64,000 nt of DNA from Andreprevotia sp. IGB-42 (GCF_009848685.1 NZ_WXTX01000002.1:1-64000), one strand, 5' to 3'. Positions 18,947 through 29,571 are shown, numbered from the stretch's first letter. Translations and numbers: made by a program. The notes: generated by a model from the sequence alone, not told the origin.

Positions 18947-20245
18947 TTACTCTTCTTCCGTACCGCGGTTTTTCTTCGGTACCTGGATGCCCAGCGACTT
19001 GAGCTTGCGGTACAGGTGGGTCCGCTCCAGGCCGATTTTTTCCGCCACCCGGCTCATGTTGCCGCCAGTCTGCTCGATATGCAGCTCAAGATAATATTTC
19101 TCGAACTGATCGCGGGCTTCGCGCAGCGGTAACGCAAAATCGACCATGGGCAGCGGTGCTGCCGGCGCTGCAGGGGTGATCGGTGCCTCGCCGCTTGGCG
19201 CAAACTGCGACAGGATGCGCGATACCGGTGCGGTATCGATCTCGCCATCGCGGCTGGTGAGCGCCAGGCTTTTCACCACATTGACAAGTTCATCGATGTT
19301 GCCCGGCCACTCCTGCTGAGCCAGCAACTGCAAGGCGTTCTGGCTGAAACGGCGTGGCCCCAGCTTGTTGGCGTTGACGATCTCGGCCAGCATGGCCTCG
19401 GCCAGTGGCGGGATATCATCACGGTGTTCGCGCAGGCTGGGTACCGGCACGATCAGTTGCGACAATTGGTGCAATAGCTCCGGGTCCATGCCGGCCGCCA
19501 GCACATCCAGCGGTTTGCTTGATGCGGAGACCAGCTTCACGCGTGACTTTTCCAGCTTGCCCAGCACGTTCTTCAGGCCGGCCTGTGCACGGCGATCCAG
19601 ATAGGCAATATCGCGCAGGAACAGCACGCCGCCGGTGGCCTTGTTCAGCAGCTCCTGCGGCGCAATGGCGAAATCGTCATTGGACAGCGGGGCGACGAAC
19701 GGTACACCTGCCCCGCCCAGATAGCGGGCACAGATCTCGAAGCCCACGCCCGGCTCACCGAGCAACATCACCGGTGTGCTCTGCTGCTTGGCGGCATCAA
19801 GCACACGCGCCAGATCACGGATCAGCTCGGCTTCGCCCAGCCGTGCCAGATTGGCCACCACTTTCTGCAAGTCCGGCTGTTGCGTGAGCGCGCGCTTGAC
19901 CGCGGCCAGCAACTTCTGCAGACCGATGGGCTTTTCCAGAAAGTCCATGGCACCGATACGCGTGGCTTCCACCGCAGTATCAATGGTGGCGTGGCCGGAC
20001 ATCATCACCACCGGCATGGTGAGCTGGCCGTTGCGTGCCCACTCCTTGAGCAGCGTGACTCCATCGGTATCCGGCATCCAGATATCGAGCAGCACCAGCC
20101 TGGGTTGCGCCTGATTGCGTAATTTACGTGCGGTTTCGGCGTTTTCCGCCAAAGCCACGCTATACCCTTCGTCTTGCAGGATCTCCGACAGGAGCTCCCG
20201 GATGCCGATCTCGTCATCTACGACCAAAATATCCTGACTACCCAC
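18947..20245 (-). CDS. ntrX: NtrX-family response regulator with degenerate AAA+ domain
   Basis: Response regulator partner of NtrY. Layout in 432 residues: receiver domain (1-120, acidic pocket VDDE, phospho-Asp54 in LLDIWMPD), an AAA+-like region (~140-340) and a Fis-type helix-turn-helix (~385-425). The AAA+ core is damaged: Walker A reads GEPGVGFE (Lys replaced by Phe), the GAFTGA loop is missing and Walker B reads FLRDI in place of FLDEI. It therefore probably acts by DNA binding alone. GTG 20245 is chosen because GGAGGG lies 5 bases upstream. Confidence 0.92.
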   Translation of the reverse strand: MGSQDILVVDDEIGIRELLSEILQDEGYSVALAENAETARKLRNQAQPRLVLLDIWMPDTDGVTLLKEWARNGQLTMPVVMMSGHATIDTAVEATRIGAMDFLEKPIGLQKLLAAVKRALTQQPDLQKVVANLARLGEAELIRDLARVLDAAKQQSTPVMLLGEPGVGFEICARYLGGAGVPFVAPLSNDDFAIAPQELLNKATGGVLFLRDIAYLDRRAQAGLKNVLGKLEKSRVKLVSASSKPLDVLAAGMDPELLHQLSQLIVPVPSLREHRDDIPPLAEAMLAEIVNANKLGPRRFSQNALQLLAQQEWPGNIDELVNVVKSLALTSRDGEIDTAPVSRILSQFAPSGEAPITPAAPAAPLPMVDFALPLREARDQFEKYYLELHIEQTGGNMSRVAEKIGLERTHLYRKLKSLGIQVPKKNRGTEEE

Positions 20246-20246
20246 T

Positions 20247-22367
20247 TCAACCCTCCATGAGCGGCAACTCGATCCGTATGGATGCGCCGCCACTATCGCG
20301 GTTTCCCGCCGTAATCCTGCCCTGATGCTCTTCGATGATTTTCTTCACGATCGCAAGCCCGAGCCCCGTGCCTTTCTGCTTGGTAGTCACATAGGGTTCA
20401 AACACACGCGAGAGCATGTCAAGCTGGAAGCCGGTACCGCTGTCTTCTATTGTTAGCCGTGCAAATTTATCGGCTTTTTCGGTTTTAACGCAAATTTCCG
20501 CCCGACGTTCCGACGCGAGGTCGATTGCCTGGACAGCATCTTGCGCATTCTGCAGCAGATTATGAATCACCTGCCGCAAATGGGTGGCATCACCTTGAAT
20601 GAGCAAGGGCCCATGTGCAAGGTCGATGCGTGTAATCGGCGCCGCTTCGTACAGTACCAGCACTTCGGCCAGCAGTTGCTGCAAATCGACTTGTTTATGC
20701 TTGCCGGTAGGCGCACGCGCGTAATCGCGGAACGCATCGACCATCTGCTTGAGCGATCCTACCTGCTTGACGATGGTTTGCGTGTTGCGCGCCAGCAGGT
20801 CGGCGCCAGCCGCGTCGAGCTTGTCGCTGAGCTTGAACTCCAGCCGCTCCGCTGCCAGCTGGATCGGCGTGAGCGGGTTCTTGATCTCGTGCGCCAGCCG
20901 GCGCGCCACCTCGCCCCATGCGGCATCGCGTTGCGCAGACAACAGCTTGGTGATGTCATCGAACACCACCACGAAACCGCCCCCGGTTTCCTCTGCCAGC
21001 CGCGTGCCGCGCACATTGAGCACGCGCTGGCTGTCATCGAGCTCCACCTGGCGTTGCCAGTGTTCTTCATCCGACTGGAAACCCTGCATGATGGCGCTAC
21101 AGAAACGCTCGAAACGCGGGTTGAGATCCGGCCAGTCCGGTAGCGGCGTACCGTCGATCTGCTGCAGGTCCAGATCCAGCACCCGCAACGCACTCATATT
21201 GTTGGAAGCAATGCGCCATTCATCATCAAACGACAGCACGCCGGATGACAGTGAGCCCAAAATGGTCTGCAGATAAGCCTTGGCTGCCGCCTGCGCGGCC
21301 TCCTGGCGTTCCAGCGTGTCACGCGCATCCGACAGCTGGCGCGTCATGCGGTTGAATGAATGCGTGAGGATGCCGAACTCGTCCCGGCTGGTGATCGGTT
21401 GCTGGCGTGAAAAATCGCCGGCCGCCACTGCGCGGGTGGCGTCGGCAAGGATGGACAATGGCGCTGCAAGCTTGTCGGACAGGTAAATGGCCAGTGCTGC
21501 GGCACCGAGAAAGGCCATCAGCAACGCCAGTGTCAGTGTCAGGCTGAAAATGAACTTGAGGCCCTGGCGCGATTGCGATTGCAGCTTGTAGTCGGCGCGT
21601 GCACGTTCGACCAGCTCCGCATCGTCAGCCAGTTGTCTCGGCACGGGCTGTATCAGCTGCAACACGCGGGTGCGCTCGCCAAAGCCGGATGCATGCACGG
21701 GGATCAGCACGCGCATGGTGAGTTCCTCACCGGGTTTGGATTCCAGTACGCTGATGGGGGTACGTTGCGCCTGCCGGAGCTGCGCGCGCTCGGGCTGTTT
21801 GGGGAACAGCCCGGCATTTTCATTGCCGATATGCGCAATGGCCTGACCGCTTTCATCAAACAGGCTCAGTTCCTGGATGCCGATCTGCTCGCGCAGCCGC
21901 GTCAGCCGCGTCAGCACCGCACTGCCGGTTTCGTCATGGATGTCGAGCGCAATGACCTTGCCTTTGCGGGCAAGATCGGAGAGCTGATAGTCAATGGCGC
22001 TGTGGCCCAGGTTGAGGCCACGATCCAGTGCATTGTCCACCCGCACGCTGAACCAGTTCTCGATCGAGCGGTTCAGGAACTGCACCGACAACGTGTAAAC
22101 CAGCGCACCGGGCAGCACGGCGATCAGCGCGAACGACAACACCAGCCGCAAAGTCAGCCGCGAGCCGAACTCCTTGGCCTTCACGCGCTTTTTCAGATGC
22201 CAGAGCCGCGATCCCACCAGCCAGACCAGGCCCAGCAACAGCAGGATGTTGAGGCCCAGCACCTGGTTGTAATACTGGGAAAAAACGGATGTACTGCCTG
22301 ATGCGGTCGCCAGCAGGAACAGCAGGATGGCGCCCAGCGATGCCAGGATCAGCAGCATGCGCTTCAC
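20247..22367 (-). CDS. ntrY: NtrY-family sensor histidine kinase
   Basis: Membrane sensor kinase for NtrX. The 706 residues contain several N-terminal membrane segments (~5-25, 35-55, 75-100), a large extracytoplasmic region, another membrane helix (~275-300), HAMP, PAS (~370-470), then HisKA with phospho-His in [12 protein letters not shown] (~491) and an HATPase with N box [23 protein letters not shown] and GTGLGL. It starts at GTG 22367, overlapping the DUF4390 stop by 4 bases (GTGA). In relatives NtrYX responds to redox or nitrogen state; the signal is not visible here. Confidence 0.94.
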   Translation of the reverse strand: MKRMLLILASLGAILLFLLATASGSTSVFSQYYNQVLGLNILLLLGLVWLVGSRLWHLKKRVKAKEFGSRLTLRLVLSFALIAVLPGALVYTLSVQFLNRSIENWFSVRVDNALDRGLNLGHSAIDYQLSDLARKGKVIALDIHDETGSAVLTRLTRLREQIGIQELSLFDESGQAIAHIGNENAGLFPKQPERAQLRQAQRTPISVLESKPGEELTMRVLIPVHASGFGERTRVLQLIQPVPRQLADDAELVERARADYKLQSQSRQGLKFIFSLTLTLALLMAFLGAAALAIYLSDKLAAPLSILADATRAVAAGDFSRQQPITSRDEFGILTHSFNRMTRQLSDARDTLERQEAAQAAAKAYLQTILGSLSSGVLSFDDEWRIASNNMSALRVLDLDLQQIDGTPLPDWPDLNPRFERFCSAIMQGFQSDEEHWQRQVELDDSQRVLNVRGTRLAEETGGGFVVVFDDITKLLSAQRDAAWGEVARRLAHEIKNPLTPIQLAAERLEFKLSDKLDAAGADLLARNTQTIVKQVGSLKQMVDAFRDYARAPTGKHKQVDLQQLLAEVLVLYEAAPITRIDLAHGPLLIQGDATHLRQVIHNLLQNAQDAVQAIDLASERRAEICVKTEKADKFARLTIEDSGTGFQLDMLSRVFEPYVTTKQKGTGLGLAIVKKIIEEHQGRITAGNRDSGGASIRIELPLMEG
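20251..20256 (-). promoter_or_regulatory. Shine-Dalgarno site fixing the ntrX GTG start
   Basis: GGAGGG on the minus strand inside the last codons of ntrY, 5 bases before GTG 20245. An upstream in-frame ATG at 20293 has no such site and would add residues before the receiver domain. Confidence 0.75.
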
Positions 22368-22960
22368 TGCGCGACCTCTCCGTTGACATCCACCCAGCCC
22401 GATTCGAGTTTCCAGTCGTTCTGGCCCAGCGTGGAGAGCTGGAATGGCTTGGGTAGTTGCGAGATATCAAGACGCAGGCGGATGCGGCCGGAAAACGGGT
22501 CTTTGTCCTTGGCGATACCGGTATCGTGCAGCACGTTCCAGCCACGCACCACGCCCAATGCCGACAGCGCCTCGTCGACGCTGGCAAAGCTGCGGTAGAA
22601 GTTGCCGAAGTTCAGCCGGTACTGGCGTGAAAGTGCATGGTAGGACAATCGGTAGGTGAGCGATGCAGTGGGATTGAAGCTGTCCATTGCCTGCCGGTAC
22701 CACGAGTAGAGCCGCGGCCGGGTCAACTGGAATTCATAAGTGAATGGCAGGGTCAGCCCGTTGGCCAGCGCGTCTTCCAGCGTGGCGTTGAGGCTGAGCT
22801 GGAAGCGCGCGGACAGCTCGATGTGCTCGCCCGCGTACTCCGCACCGCTGCTGACCGGCTTGATGCCATCGGCCAGGGCCGTTGCAGAAACGCAAGCAGC
22901 CAGCAGCAATGCCGCCAGCTTAAAGAGGACGTTTCGAAAACAGCGCGTAGAAAAAGCCAT
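22364..22960 (-). CDS. DUF4390 domain protein (exported)
   Basis: 198 residues with an N-terminal signal (~1-30, hydrophobic [19 protein letters not shown]) followed by a beta-rich domain matching the DUF4390 proteins that sit between rsmB and ntrY in betaproteobacteria. Function unknown; the conserved site suggests a periplasmic accessory of NtrY. Start ATG 22960 has GGAG upstream and lies 41 bases inside rsmB. The signal ends LLLAACV, so a lipid-modified form is conceivable but the lipobox is poor. Confidence 0.85.
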   Translation of the reverse strand: MAFSTRCFRNVLFKLAALLLAACVSATALADGIKPVSSGAEYAGEHIELSARFQLSLNATLEDALANGLTLPFTYEFQLTRPRLYSWYRQAMDSFNPTASLTYRLSYHALSRQYRLNFGNFYRSFASVDEALSALGVVRGWNVLHDTGIAKDKDPFSGRIRLRLDISQLPKPFQLSTLGQNDWKLESGWVDVNGEVAQ

Positions 22961-24191
22961 CGTGCTCCGGGCTGGGCAGTAACTGTCCATCCCCCGGCAA
23001 GTCGAGCGGCAGGCGCTCGGCATCGGCGTGGCGGACGGCGAAAGCCGCTGCTTGCTCACCATTTTCAGCCGGGAAAATCGAGCACGTAGCATAAAGGAGT
23101 TTGCCGCCGGGTGCCACGAGCGCCCATAGCGCATCGAGCATTTGTGACTGCTGCTGGGCAAAAGCGGCGAAATCCTCGGGCCGGCGCAGCCATTTGATAT
23201 CCGGATGGCGGCGCGCCACGCCGGTGGCGGAGCAGGGTACATCGGCCAGGATGCGGTCGAACGGCTTGCCATCCCACCAGTCAGCCGGCTTGGCTGCATC
23301 GCCGGTCTTGAGCGTGGCGCTCAGGTTCAGGCGTTTGAGGTTGTCCGCCACGCGTTCCAGCCGCTTGGCATCGCTATCGACGGCAGTGAGGTCCAGATCG
23401 GCAATTTCCAGCAGATGGCCGGTCTTACCGCCGGGCGCTGCGCACGCATCGAGCACGCGCATGCCGTCTTTCACATCCAGCAACCGTGCAGCACGTTGTG
23501 CGCCCCAATCCTGCACCGATGCATCGCCATCGAAGAAGCCCGGCAGTTGATCAACGCCAACCGGGTGCTTGAGCAACAGCGCGGTATCGTCCAGCGCGCG
23601 CGTTTCGATACCGGCTTCGCGCAGACGGGCCTGGTATTGCTCGGCGCTGCCGCGGCGCTGGTTCACGCGCAGCGTCATCGGCGGGTGCTGGTTGCCGGCC
23701 ACCATCATCGCCTCCCATTGCTGCGGGTAAGCCTTCTGGATCGCGGATATCCACCAGATCGGGTGCGACCAGCGGCCCAGCTGCGTGCGCTGCGCGGCAC
23801 CGATCAGCTCGGTGCGCTGGCGCAGGAAGTTGCGCAGGATGGCATTGACGAGCCCCTTGCCTTTGCCCGAGCCGGTATGTGCCGCCACTTTCACCGCATG
23901 ATCGACGATGGTGTACGGCGCGGCACGGGTGAAGTGCAACTGGTAAATGCTGACCAGCAGCAGCGCGCGCAGCCCGGGTTCGTGCATGGGCTTGTTCAGC
24001 AGCGATTCCAGCGTTTTCTGCAGCAACCCGAGGTGACGCAACGTGCCGTAGCACAGGTCCTGGATCGCACCGCGTTGCTGCGGGCGCAGATTGGGTTCCA
24101 GCCGCCAGACCTTGGCGAAAGCATCGGTCAGCGTCTGGCCGTTCAGGACCGCGGCAACGGTATCGGTGGCATATTTTTGCGTAAGGTACAT
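22920..24191 (-). CDS. rsmB: 16S rRNA (cytosine967-C5)-methyltransferase
   Basis: Also Sun/RrmB; makes m5C967 in 16S rRNA. The 423 residues have an N-terminal NusB-like RNA-binding domain (~1-135) and a C-terminal Rossmann methyltransferase with SAM motif DACAAPGGKTGHLLE and the two catalytic-loop cysteines DVPCSATG and YATCSIFP. Its ATG overlaps the htpX TGA by one base (TGATG), and its 3' end overlaps the DUF4390 start. Confidence 0.96.
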   Translation of the reverse strand: MYLTQKYATDTVAAVLNGQTLTDAFAKVWRLEPNLRPQQRGAIQDLCYGTLRHLGLLQKTLESLLNKPMHEPGLRALLLVSIYQLHFTRAAPYTIVDHAVKVAAHTGSGKGKGLVNAILRNFLRQRTELIGAAQRTQLGRWSHPIWWISAIQKAYPQQWEAMMVAGNQHPPMTLRVNQRRGSAEQYQARLREAGIETRALDDTALLLKHPVGVDQLPGFFDGDASVQDWGAQRAARLLDVKDGMRVLDACAAPGGKTGHLLEIADLDLTAVDSDAKRLERVADNLKRLNLSATLKTGDAAKPADWWDGKPFDRILADVPCSATGVARRHPDIKWLRRPEDFAAFAQQQSQMLDALWALVAPGGKLLYATCSIFPAENGEQAAAFAVRHADAERLPLDLPGDGQLLPSPEHDGFFYALFSKRPL

Positions 24192-25048
24192 CAGTACTCC
24201 AGCTGCCCGCGTGCCATGGCATGCAGCCTGGCGACACGATCAGCGGTTTGCGGGTGAGTGCGGAACAGATTATCCAGCCCGCCAGCGTGCAGCGGGTTCA
24301 TGATCATCATCTGTGCGGTTTCAGGGTGGGCCTCAGCGGTGTGCATGGTAATGCCACGTGCATAGGCTTCGATTTTCTGCAGGGCATCGGCCAGCGCTTG
24401 CGGATCGCCACTGATGCGGGCACCGCCGGCATCGGCCGCGTATTCGCGTGAACGCGAAATGGCCATCTGGATCACGCTGGCTGCCAGCGGTGCCAGGATG
24501 GCCAGCAAGATGCCGACAACGGGATTCATGGAACGGCCATTTTCATCACGGCCACCAAAAAACATCGCAAAGTTGGCCAGCGCCGAGATCGCACCGGCCA
24601 TGGTGGCGGAAATGGTCGAGATCAGGATATCGCGGTGCTGCACATGGGCCAGCTCGTGCGCCATCACGCCGCGCAATTCACGGTAGCTGAGCACGCGCAT
24701 GATGCCGGTAGTGGCCGCAACTGCAGCGTTTTCCGGATTGCGGCCGGTGGCAAACGCATTGGGCTGGTCTTCATCGATCACATAAACCTTGGGCATGGGC
24801 AGGCCGGCACGTTGTGCCAGTTCCTGAACCATGGCGTACAACTCGGGCGCGGTGCTGGCGTCGACCTGGTGTGCGTTGTACATGCGCAGCACCATCTTGT
24901 CCGAATTCCAGTATGCGAACAGGTTCATGCCGCCGCCGATCAGTAATGCAATCAGCATGCCGCTCTTGCCGCCGATCAAGCCGCCAATGAATACGAACAA
25001 CGCCAGGAAGGCGGCCATCAGGATGGTGGTTTTCAGCCAATTATTCAT
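24191..25048 (-). CDS. htpX: Membrane zinc metalloprotease HtpX
   Basis: Inner-membrane M48 peptidase for quality control of membrane proteins. The 285 residues show two N-terminal membrane segments (~7-28 and 30-46), the zinc site HELAH (131-135) and two further hydrophobic segments. The M48 glutamate is supplied by the [10 protein letters not shown] segment near 205. Full length. Translationally coupled to rsmB. Confidence 0.95.
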   Translation of the reverse strand: MNNWLKTTILMAAFLALFVFIGGLIGGKSGMLIALLIGGGMNLFAYWNSDKMVLRMYNAHQVDASTAPELYAMVQELAQRAGLPMPKVYVIDEDQPNAFATGRNPENAAVAATTGIMRVLSYRELRGVMAHELAHVQHRDILISTISATMAGAISALANFAMFFGGRDENGRSMNPVVGILLAILAPLAASVIQMAISRSREYAADAGGARISGDPQALADALQKIEAYARGITMHTAEAHPETAQMMIMNPLHAGGLDNLFRTHPQTADRVARLHAMARGQLEY

Positions 25049-25221
25049 AGGTTTGCGGGCAACAATGTGAATGGAGACATGAGATAGATGCCGCGTCAGG
25101 CAGAAAATTCAATCACCGCGATATTGATTGTGCATAGTTGGCATGGGTTGCCAAAGCAATGGCAATCCTTCACGCCTTCGGCGTTGCCGCGTGCCCGCTG
25201 CGGCAGCCTGGCAACGGCTGC

Positions 25222-26148
25222 TCAGCGGCCCAGAAAGCCACCCGTTGCTAGCACGGTGCCCGCCAGAAAGGCAGCTACATCCAGGCGTTTTCCACCGGCC
25301 TTTTGCAGTTCGGTCAATTGCAACGCGCCGCTACCGCAGGCCACGATGATGCCATTCCGCGCCACATCGAGAATTTCGCCGGGCTGCCCTGCCCCGCTTG
25401 CCTCGGCAGCGCGCCAGATTTTGAGCGGGTTGCCATCCAGCGTGGTTTGCGCTGACGGAAACGGATTGAACGCACGGATCATCCGGTCCAGCGCGCTGGC
25501 CGGGTGCGCCCAGTCGATTTGCGATTCTTCTTTCTTCAGCTTCTCGGCGTAGGTCACGCCGTCAATCGGCTGCGGCGTTGCCCCCGCCTGCAGCGCGGGC
25601 AGGTTGGCCAACGCGCTGACGATGGCGGTGGCGCCCTGAACCATCAGCTTGTCGTGCAGCGTGTGGGCGGTATCGTCCGCGGCAATCGGCGTCACGTGCA
25701 CGCTGAGCATGTCCCCGGTATCGAGCCCGGCATCCATCTGCATGATGGTGATACCGGTGCTTGCATCACCGGCCAGGATGGCGCGCTGGATGGGCGCTGC
25801 GCCACGCCAGCGCGGCAATAGCGACGCATGGATGTTCAGGCAGCCCAGCCGCGGCATGTCCAGCACCACTTGCGGCAGGATGATCCCGTAGGCGGCCACG
25901 ATCATCGCATCTGCGGCGATGGCGGCAAGCGGCGCCTGCTGCTCTGGCGTACGCAGTTTTTCCGGCTGGTACACCGGCAGCTGATGTTTTTCTGCAACGA
26001 CTTTGACGGGCGACGGCGTGAGCTTCATGCCACGTCCCGCAGGCCGATCAGGCTGCGTCAATATGAGCAATATTTCGTGCCCGGCAGCAATCAGCGCCTC
26101 GAGCGCGGCAGCGGCAAAATCAGGTGTACCAGCAAAAATGAGTTTCAT
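25222..26148 (-). CDS. fmt: Methionyl-tRNA formyltransferase
   Basis: Formylates initiator Met-tRNA using 10-formyl-THF. The 308 residues start at MKLIFAGTPDFAA (ATG 26148) and carry the folate-binding signature SLLPRWRGAAPIQ and the linker/OB-fold C-terminal domain. The frame extends 59 codons upstream into def but the added part has no family character. It follows def by 59 bases, the usual def-fmt pairing. Confidence 0.97.
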   Translation of the reverse strand: MKLIFAGTPDFAAAALEALIAAGHEILLILTQPDRPAGRGMKLTPSPVKVVAEKHQLPVYQPEKLRTPEQQAPLAAIAADAMIVAAYGIILPQVVLDMPRLGCLNIHASLLPRWRGAAPIQRAILAGDASTGITIMQMDAGLDTGDMLSVHVTPIAADDTAHTLHDKLMVQGATAIVSALANLPALQAGATPQPIDGVTYAEKLKKEESQIDWAHPASALDRMIRAFNPFPSAQTTLDGNPLKIWRAAEASGAGQPGEILDVARNGIIVACGSGALQLTELQKAGGKRLDVAAFLAGTVLATGGFLGR

Positions 26149-26207
26149 CGAATACCGGAAGTCGGGAAGAGACAACAGGGTGTGAGTCTGTGCCTCACAC
26201 CTGCTTT

Positions 26208-26711
26208 TTACATGGTTTTGCGCTGGTTTTTCTTCAGCTTCTGCACAATGCGGTTCAGCTTCAGGCGTGAGAGTTTTTCGACAAAAACCTTGCCATCCAG
26301 ATGGTCGATTTCGTGCTGGATGCAAATCGCCAATAGCTCGTGAGCGTCGATTTCAAACGGTTTGCCGTTGCGGTCCAGCGCTTTGACGCGGATATGCTCG
26401 GCACGCTCGACCTCCTCGTAAATGCCGGGCACGGACAGGCAACCTTCCTCGTAGGTGGTCTTGCCGTCCATTTCGACGATTTCCGGATTGATCAGCACCA
26501 TCAGCTGGTCTTTGGTTTCGGAAATATCGATGACGATCAGCCGCTGGTGGAAATCCACCTGCGTTGCGGCAAGGCCGATACCGGGGGCCTCGTACATGGT
26601 TTGCGCCATGTCATCGATCATTTGGTGCAGACGGTTGTCGAATTGCGTCACCGGTTTTGCAACGGTGTGCAAGCGCTCGTCCGGATAGTGCAATATATTC
26701 AGAATGGCCAT
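26208..26711 (-). CDS. def: Peptide deformylase
   Basis: Removes the N-formyl group from nascent proteins. The 167 residues contain all three metal-site motifs: GIGLAATQ (44-51), EGCLS with metal ligand Cys91, and HEIDH with His133/Glu134/His137. First gene of the long leftward run; divergent from the lysM gene with 82 bases of AT-rich spacer that must hold both promoters. Confidence 0.97.
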   Translation of the reverse strand: MAILNILHYPDERLHTVAKPVTQFDNRLHQMIDDMAQTMYEAPGIGLAATQVDFHQRLIVIDISETKDQLMVLINPEIVEMDGKTTYEEGCLSVPGIYEEVERAEHIRVKALDRNGKPFEIDAHELLAICIQHEIDHLDGKVFVEKLSRLKLNRIVQKLKKNQRKTM

Positions 26712-26793
26712 GGTTGCTTGCGACTTAAAAAGTTTGTATGCAGAATCAGTAAATAAACACTAATCACAGAGCGCTCCCGAACCGGGGCGCGGG

Positions 26794-27867
26794 ATGAGCC
26801 CGACAATGCGAAAAACGATTATATCTCTTCTTTTGGCCCTCGGTGCCGTGGCAGGTTCCGCACAGGCCGACACACTTGCACTGCAGAACAGCGCACCTGA
26901 ACGCTACGTGGTGGTGAAGGGGGATACGCTGTGGGGTATTTCCGGCAAATTCCTCAAGCAGCCGTGGCGCTGGCCAGAAATCTGGCAGCTGAACAAAGAC
27001 GAGATCAAGAACCCGCACTGGATTTATCCGGGCGATGTGGTGGTGCTGGACCTGTCCGGCAAGGAGCCCCGCCTCAAACTGCTGAAGAACGACAAGAATA
27101 CCAACCGCCCCAGCGGCCCGCTCAAGCTGGGCCCGCAGGTGCGTATCGAGGAATACACCAATGGCGCGGTTTCGAGCATCCCCGTGGATGCAATCCGCCC
27201 GTTCCTGCAGCGCCCGTTGCTCATCGAGCCTGAAGAGCTCAGGAAAGCGCCGCGTGTCGCTGCAGGCCCGGATAACCGCGTGGTCTATTCTGCGGGCGAC
27301 AAGATTTATGCTACCAAGCTTGCCGGCAAGGCCGGTGATTCCTGGCAAGTGTTCCGCCCGGGCAAGCCGCTGATCGATCCGGCTGATCCCGAGCACAAAC
27401 GGGTGCTGGGCTACGAAGTGATTTATCTGGGCGATGTGACCGTGGATGTGGTGGGTGACGTTTCCACATTGCGCGTGGTCACTGCCAAGGAAGAAATCGC
27501 TCCGGGTGACCGCTTGCTACGTGCCAACGACATTCCGTTCGTCAACTACGTGCCGCATACGCCGGATAACAATATCCAGGCGCTGGTTGTTTCTGCCTAT
27601 GGCGGTATTGCCGAAGTGGGGCCCTATTCCACCGTGGTGATCAACAAGGGTTCGCTCGATGGGCTGGATATCGGCAGCGTGCTGTTCACCTTCAAGGCTG
27701 CCCGCCCTCTCAAGCGTGCCGACAACGAGGCCGAAGGCCTGATGATTCCACCGGAAAAGAGTGGCAACCTGTTCATCTATCGTGTGTTCCCGAACGTATC
27801 GTATGGTCTGCTGCTCGACAGCACCATGCCGGTCAACGTGGGTGACCTGGCCAGCTCGCCGCAGTAA
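26794..27867 (+). CDS. Exported LysM-domain protein
   Basis: 357 residues with signal peptide (cleavage near GSAQA-D) and one LysM peptidoglycan-binding domain (~37-85: YVVVKGDTLWGIS, then WIYPGDVVVLDL). The rest is beta-rich with no named domain. This protein is conserved upstream of dprA in betaproteobacteria. ATG 26806 is an alternative start that would give a tidier signal peptide (MRKTIISLLL). Followed by a strong terminator. Confidence 0.9.
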   Translation: MSPTMRKTIISLLLALGAVAGSAQADTLALQNSAPERYVVVKGDTLWGISGKFLKQPWRWPEIWQLNKDEIKNPHWIYPGDVVVLDLSGKEPRLKLLKNDKNTNRPSGPLKLGPQVRIEEYTNGAVSSIPVDAIRPFLQRPLLIEPEELRKAPRVAAGPDNRVVYSAGDKIYATKLAGKAGDSWQVFRPGKPLIDPADPEHKRVLGYEVIYLGDVTVDVVGDVSTLRVVTAKEEIAPGDRLLRANDIPFVNYVPHTPDNNIQALVVSAYGGIAEVGPYSTVVINKGSLDGLDIGSVLFTFKAARPLKRADNEAEGLMIPPEKSGNLFIYRVFPNVSYGLLLDSTMPVNVGDLASSPQ

Positions 27868-27880
27868 ATGACGTAGCCCG

Positions 27881-27914
27881 ACAAAGGCCACGCAATGCGT
27901 GGCCTTTGTTTTGT
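27881..27914 (+). terminator. Terminator after the lysM gene
   Basis: Near-perfect 11-bp stem (AAAGGCCACGC with GCGTGGCCTTT, loop AAT) followed by a T-rich tail TGTTTTGTG. Confidence 0.85.
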
Positions 27915-27981
27915 GCACCAGGCCGGAGACGGTTGCCGGCCGGCTGTTCCCGGACAGGCTTTGATAGATAGGTCACCGCAT

Positions 27982-29097
27982 ATGCCGCTTGATACAGACA
28001 GCCGCGATTGGTTGCGTTTCAGCCTGGTGCCCGGCGTGGGTGCGCGGCGCCAGCTGGCGCTGCTGCGCGCGTTCGGCACGCCAGCCGCTGCACTGGCCGC
28101 CAGCCCCGTTGCGCTGGCCGATACGCTGCCACCTTCACTGCTGGATGCCTGGTGTACGCAGAACGCCACCGTTGCCGGGGTGGAACGTGCGCTGGATTGG
28201 CTAAGCGCGCCAGATCACTTCCTGCTGGCACTGGGCGATGCGGATTACCCGCCACAACTGCTGGATCTGCCGGACCCGCCGGTGGTGCTATACCTGAAAG
28301 GCAGGCGTGAACTGCTGGGCCACGCCGCAGTCAGCATCGTGGGCAGCCGCAATGCCACCGTGCAGGGCGTACAGAATGCAGAAGCGTTTGCCGCTGCGCT
28401 CAGCCATGCCGGGCTGGTGGTGGTCAGCGGCCAGGCAGCCGGTATCGATGCCGCAGCCCACCGTGGCGGCCTTGCCGGCCCCGGCTCGACCATTGCCGTC
28501 GTGGGCACCGGGCTCGATCGCGTGTACCCGGCCAGCAACCGCACGCTGGCGCACCAGATTGCCGGACAAGGGCTGATCGTTTCCGAATTTGCGCTGGGTA
28601 CCGAGCCCAAGGCCGGGCATTTCCCGCAACGTAACCGCATCATTGCCGCGCTGTCGCTGGGTACGCTGGTGGTCGAGGCCACCCTGGGCAGCGGTTCGCT
28701 GATCACCGCCCGGCAGGCGCTGGAACTGGGACGGGAAATCTTTGCCATACCCGGGTCCATCCACGCGCCCCAGGCACGCGGCTGCCATAGCCTGATCAAG
28801 CAGGGAGCAAGACTGGTGGATGCCGCTGAAGATATCCTGCAAGAGCTGGACTGGCAGGCGCGGCTGGCGCCGGTGAGCGCCAGCCGGGCGGCAACAACTG
28901 CTGAAAACGGGCTGGAAAGAGGTGCGGAGGAGATGCAAGTTCTTGATGCAATGGGCTTTGATCCGGTCGATCTGGATGCACTGGTTGCCAGATCCGGCTT
29001 GACTGCGGATGCACTCTGCGCAATCCTGCTTGGTTTTGAGCTCTCCGGTGATGTTGCCGTTTTACCCGGTGGCCGCTGGCAGCGGCTTGGAAAATAG
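27982..29097 (+). CDS. dprA: DNA-processing protein DprA (Smf)
   Basis: Binds incoming single-stranded DNA during natural transformation and loads RecA. 371 residues from ATG 27982. An N-terminal SAM/HhH-like region is followed by the Rossmann-like core with SIVGSRNATVQG and SGQAAGIDAAAHRGGL and a C-terminal winged-helix (~310-370). An in-frame extension to 27895 crosses the preceding terminator and is rejected. Head of dprA-smg-topA. Confidence 0.95.
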   Translation: MPLDTDSRDWLRFSLVPGVGARRQLALLRAFGTPAAALAASPVALADTLPPSLLDAWCTQNATVAGVERALDWLSAPDHFLLALGDADYPPQLLDLPDPPVVLYLKGRRELLGHAAVSIVGSRNATVQGVQNAEAFAAALSHAGLVVVSGQAAGIDAAAHRGGLAGPGSTIAVVGTGLDRVYPASNRTLAHQIAGQGLIVSEFALGTEPKAGHFPQRNRIIAALSLGTLVVEATLGSGSLITARQALELGREIFAIPGSIHAPQARGCHSLIKQGARLVDAAEDILQELDWQARLAPVSASRAATTAENGLERGAEEMQVLDAMGFDPVDLDALVARSGLTADALCAILLGFELSGDVAVLPGGRWQRLGK

Positions 29098-29121
29098 CGC
29101 TCCCGCCCCGATGTTGCCCCC

Positions 29122-29571
29122 ATGCTAGAAGTTCTCGCCTATCTCTTTGAAGCTTTCCACAGTGCCGACGGTGTGCCGGAACTGCCTGCGCTTGCGCGCC
29201 AGCTCGATGCCGTCGGTTTTGAATCCGACGAAATCCAGGAAGCGCTTGCTTGGCTGTCAGAACTGTCGCAACTGGACGTTGACGCCTACCAGGACGTGCC
29301 GGATACCCCGCGCTGGCTGCATCCGCTGGAAGCAGCCCGTCTGGACGCCGATGCGCTCACCTACTGGCACTATCTCGAACATGGCAAGGTCTTGAGGCCG
29401 GCAGAGCGCGAAATGGCGCTCGACCGCGTTCTGGCCGATAGTCAGAATGAAATCGGCGCCGAACGCCTCAAGCTCATCGTATTGATGGTGGTCTGGCGCA
29501 AGCGAGACGAACTTTCTAATCTGCTGATAGAAGAAATCCTTTTTGGCCGCAATGGCGCTACGCTGCATTGA
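29122..29571 (+). CDS. smg: Smg family protein (DUF494)
   Basis: 149 residues, alpha-helical and acidic (MLEVLAYLFEAFHSAD at the start), matching the Smg family always found beside dprA and topA. Precise role not established. It lies 24 bases after dprA and 30 before topA, so one transcript is likely. Confidence 0.93.
   Translation: MLEVLAYLFEAFHSADGVPELPALARQLDAVGFESDEIQEALAWLSELSQLDVDAYQDVPDTPRWLHPLEAARLDADALTYWHYLEHGKVLRPAEREMALDRVLADSQNEIGAERLKLIVLMVVWRKRDELSNLLIEEILFGRNGATLH

Noticed and set aside
26149-26325. 59-codon upstream extension of fmt
   Set aside because: It overlaps the def 3' end; the conserved Fmt start is at 26148.
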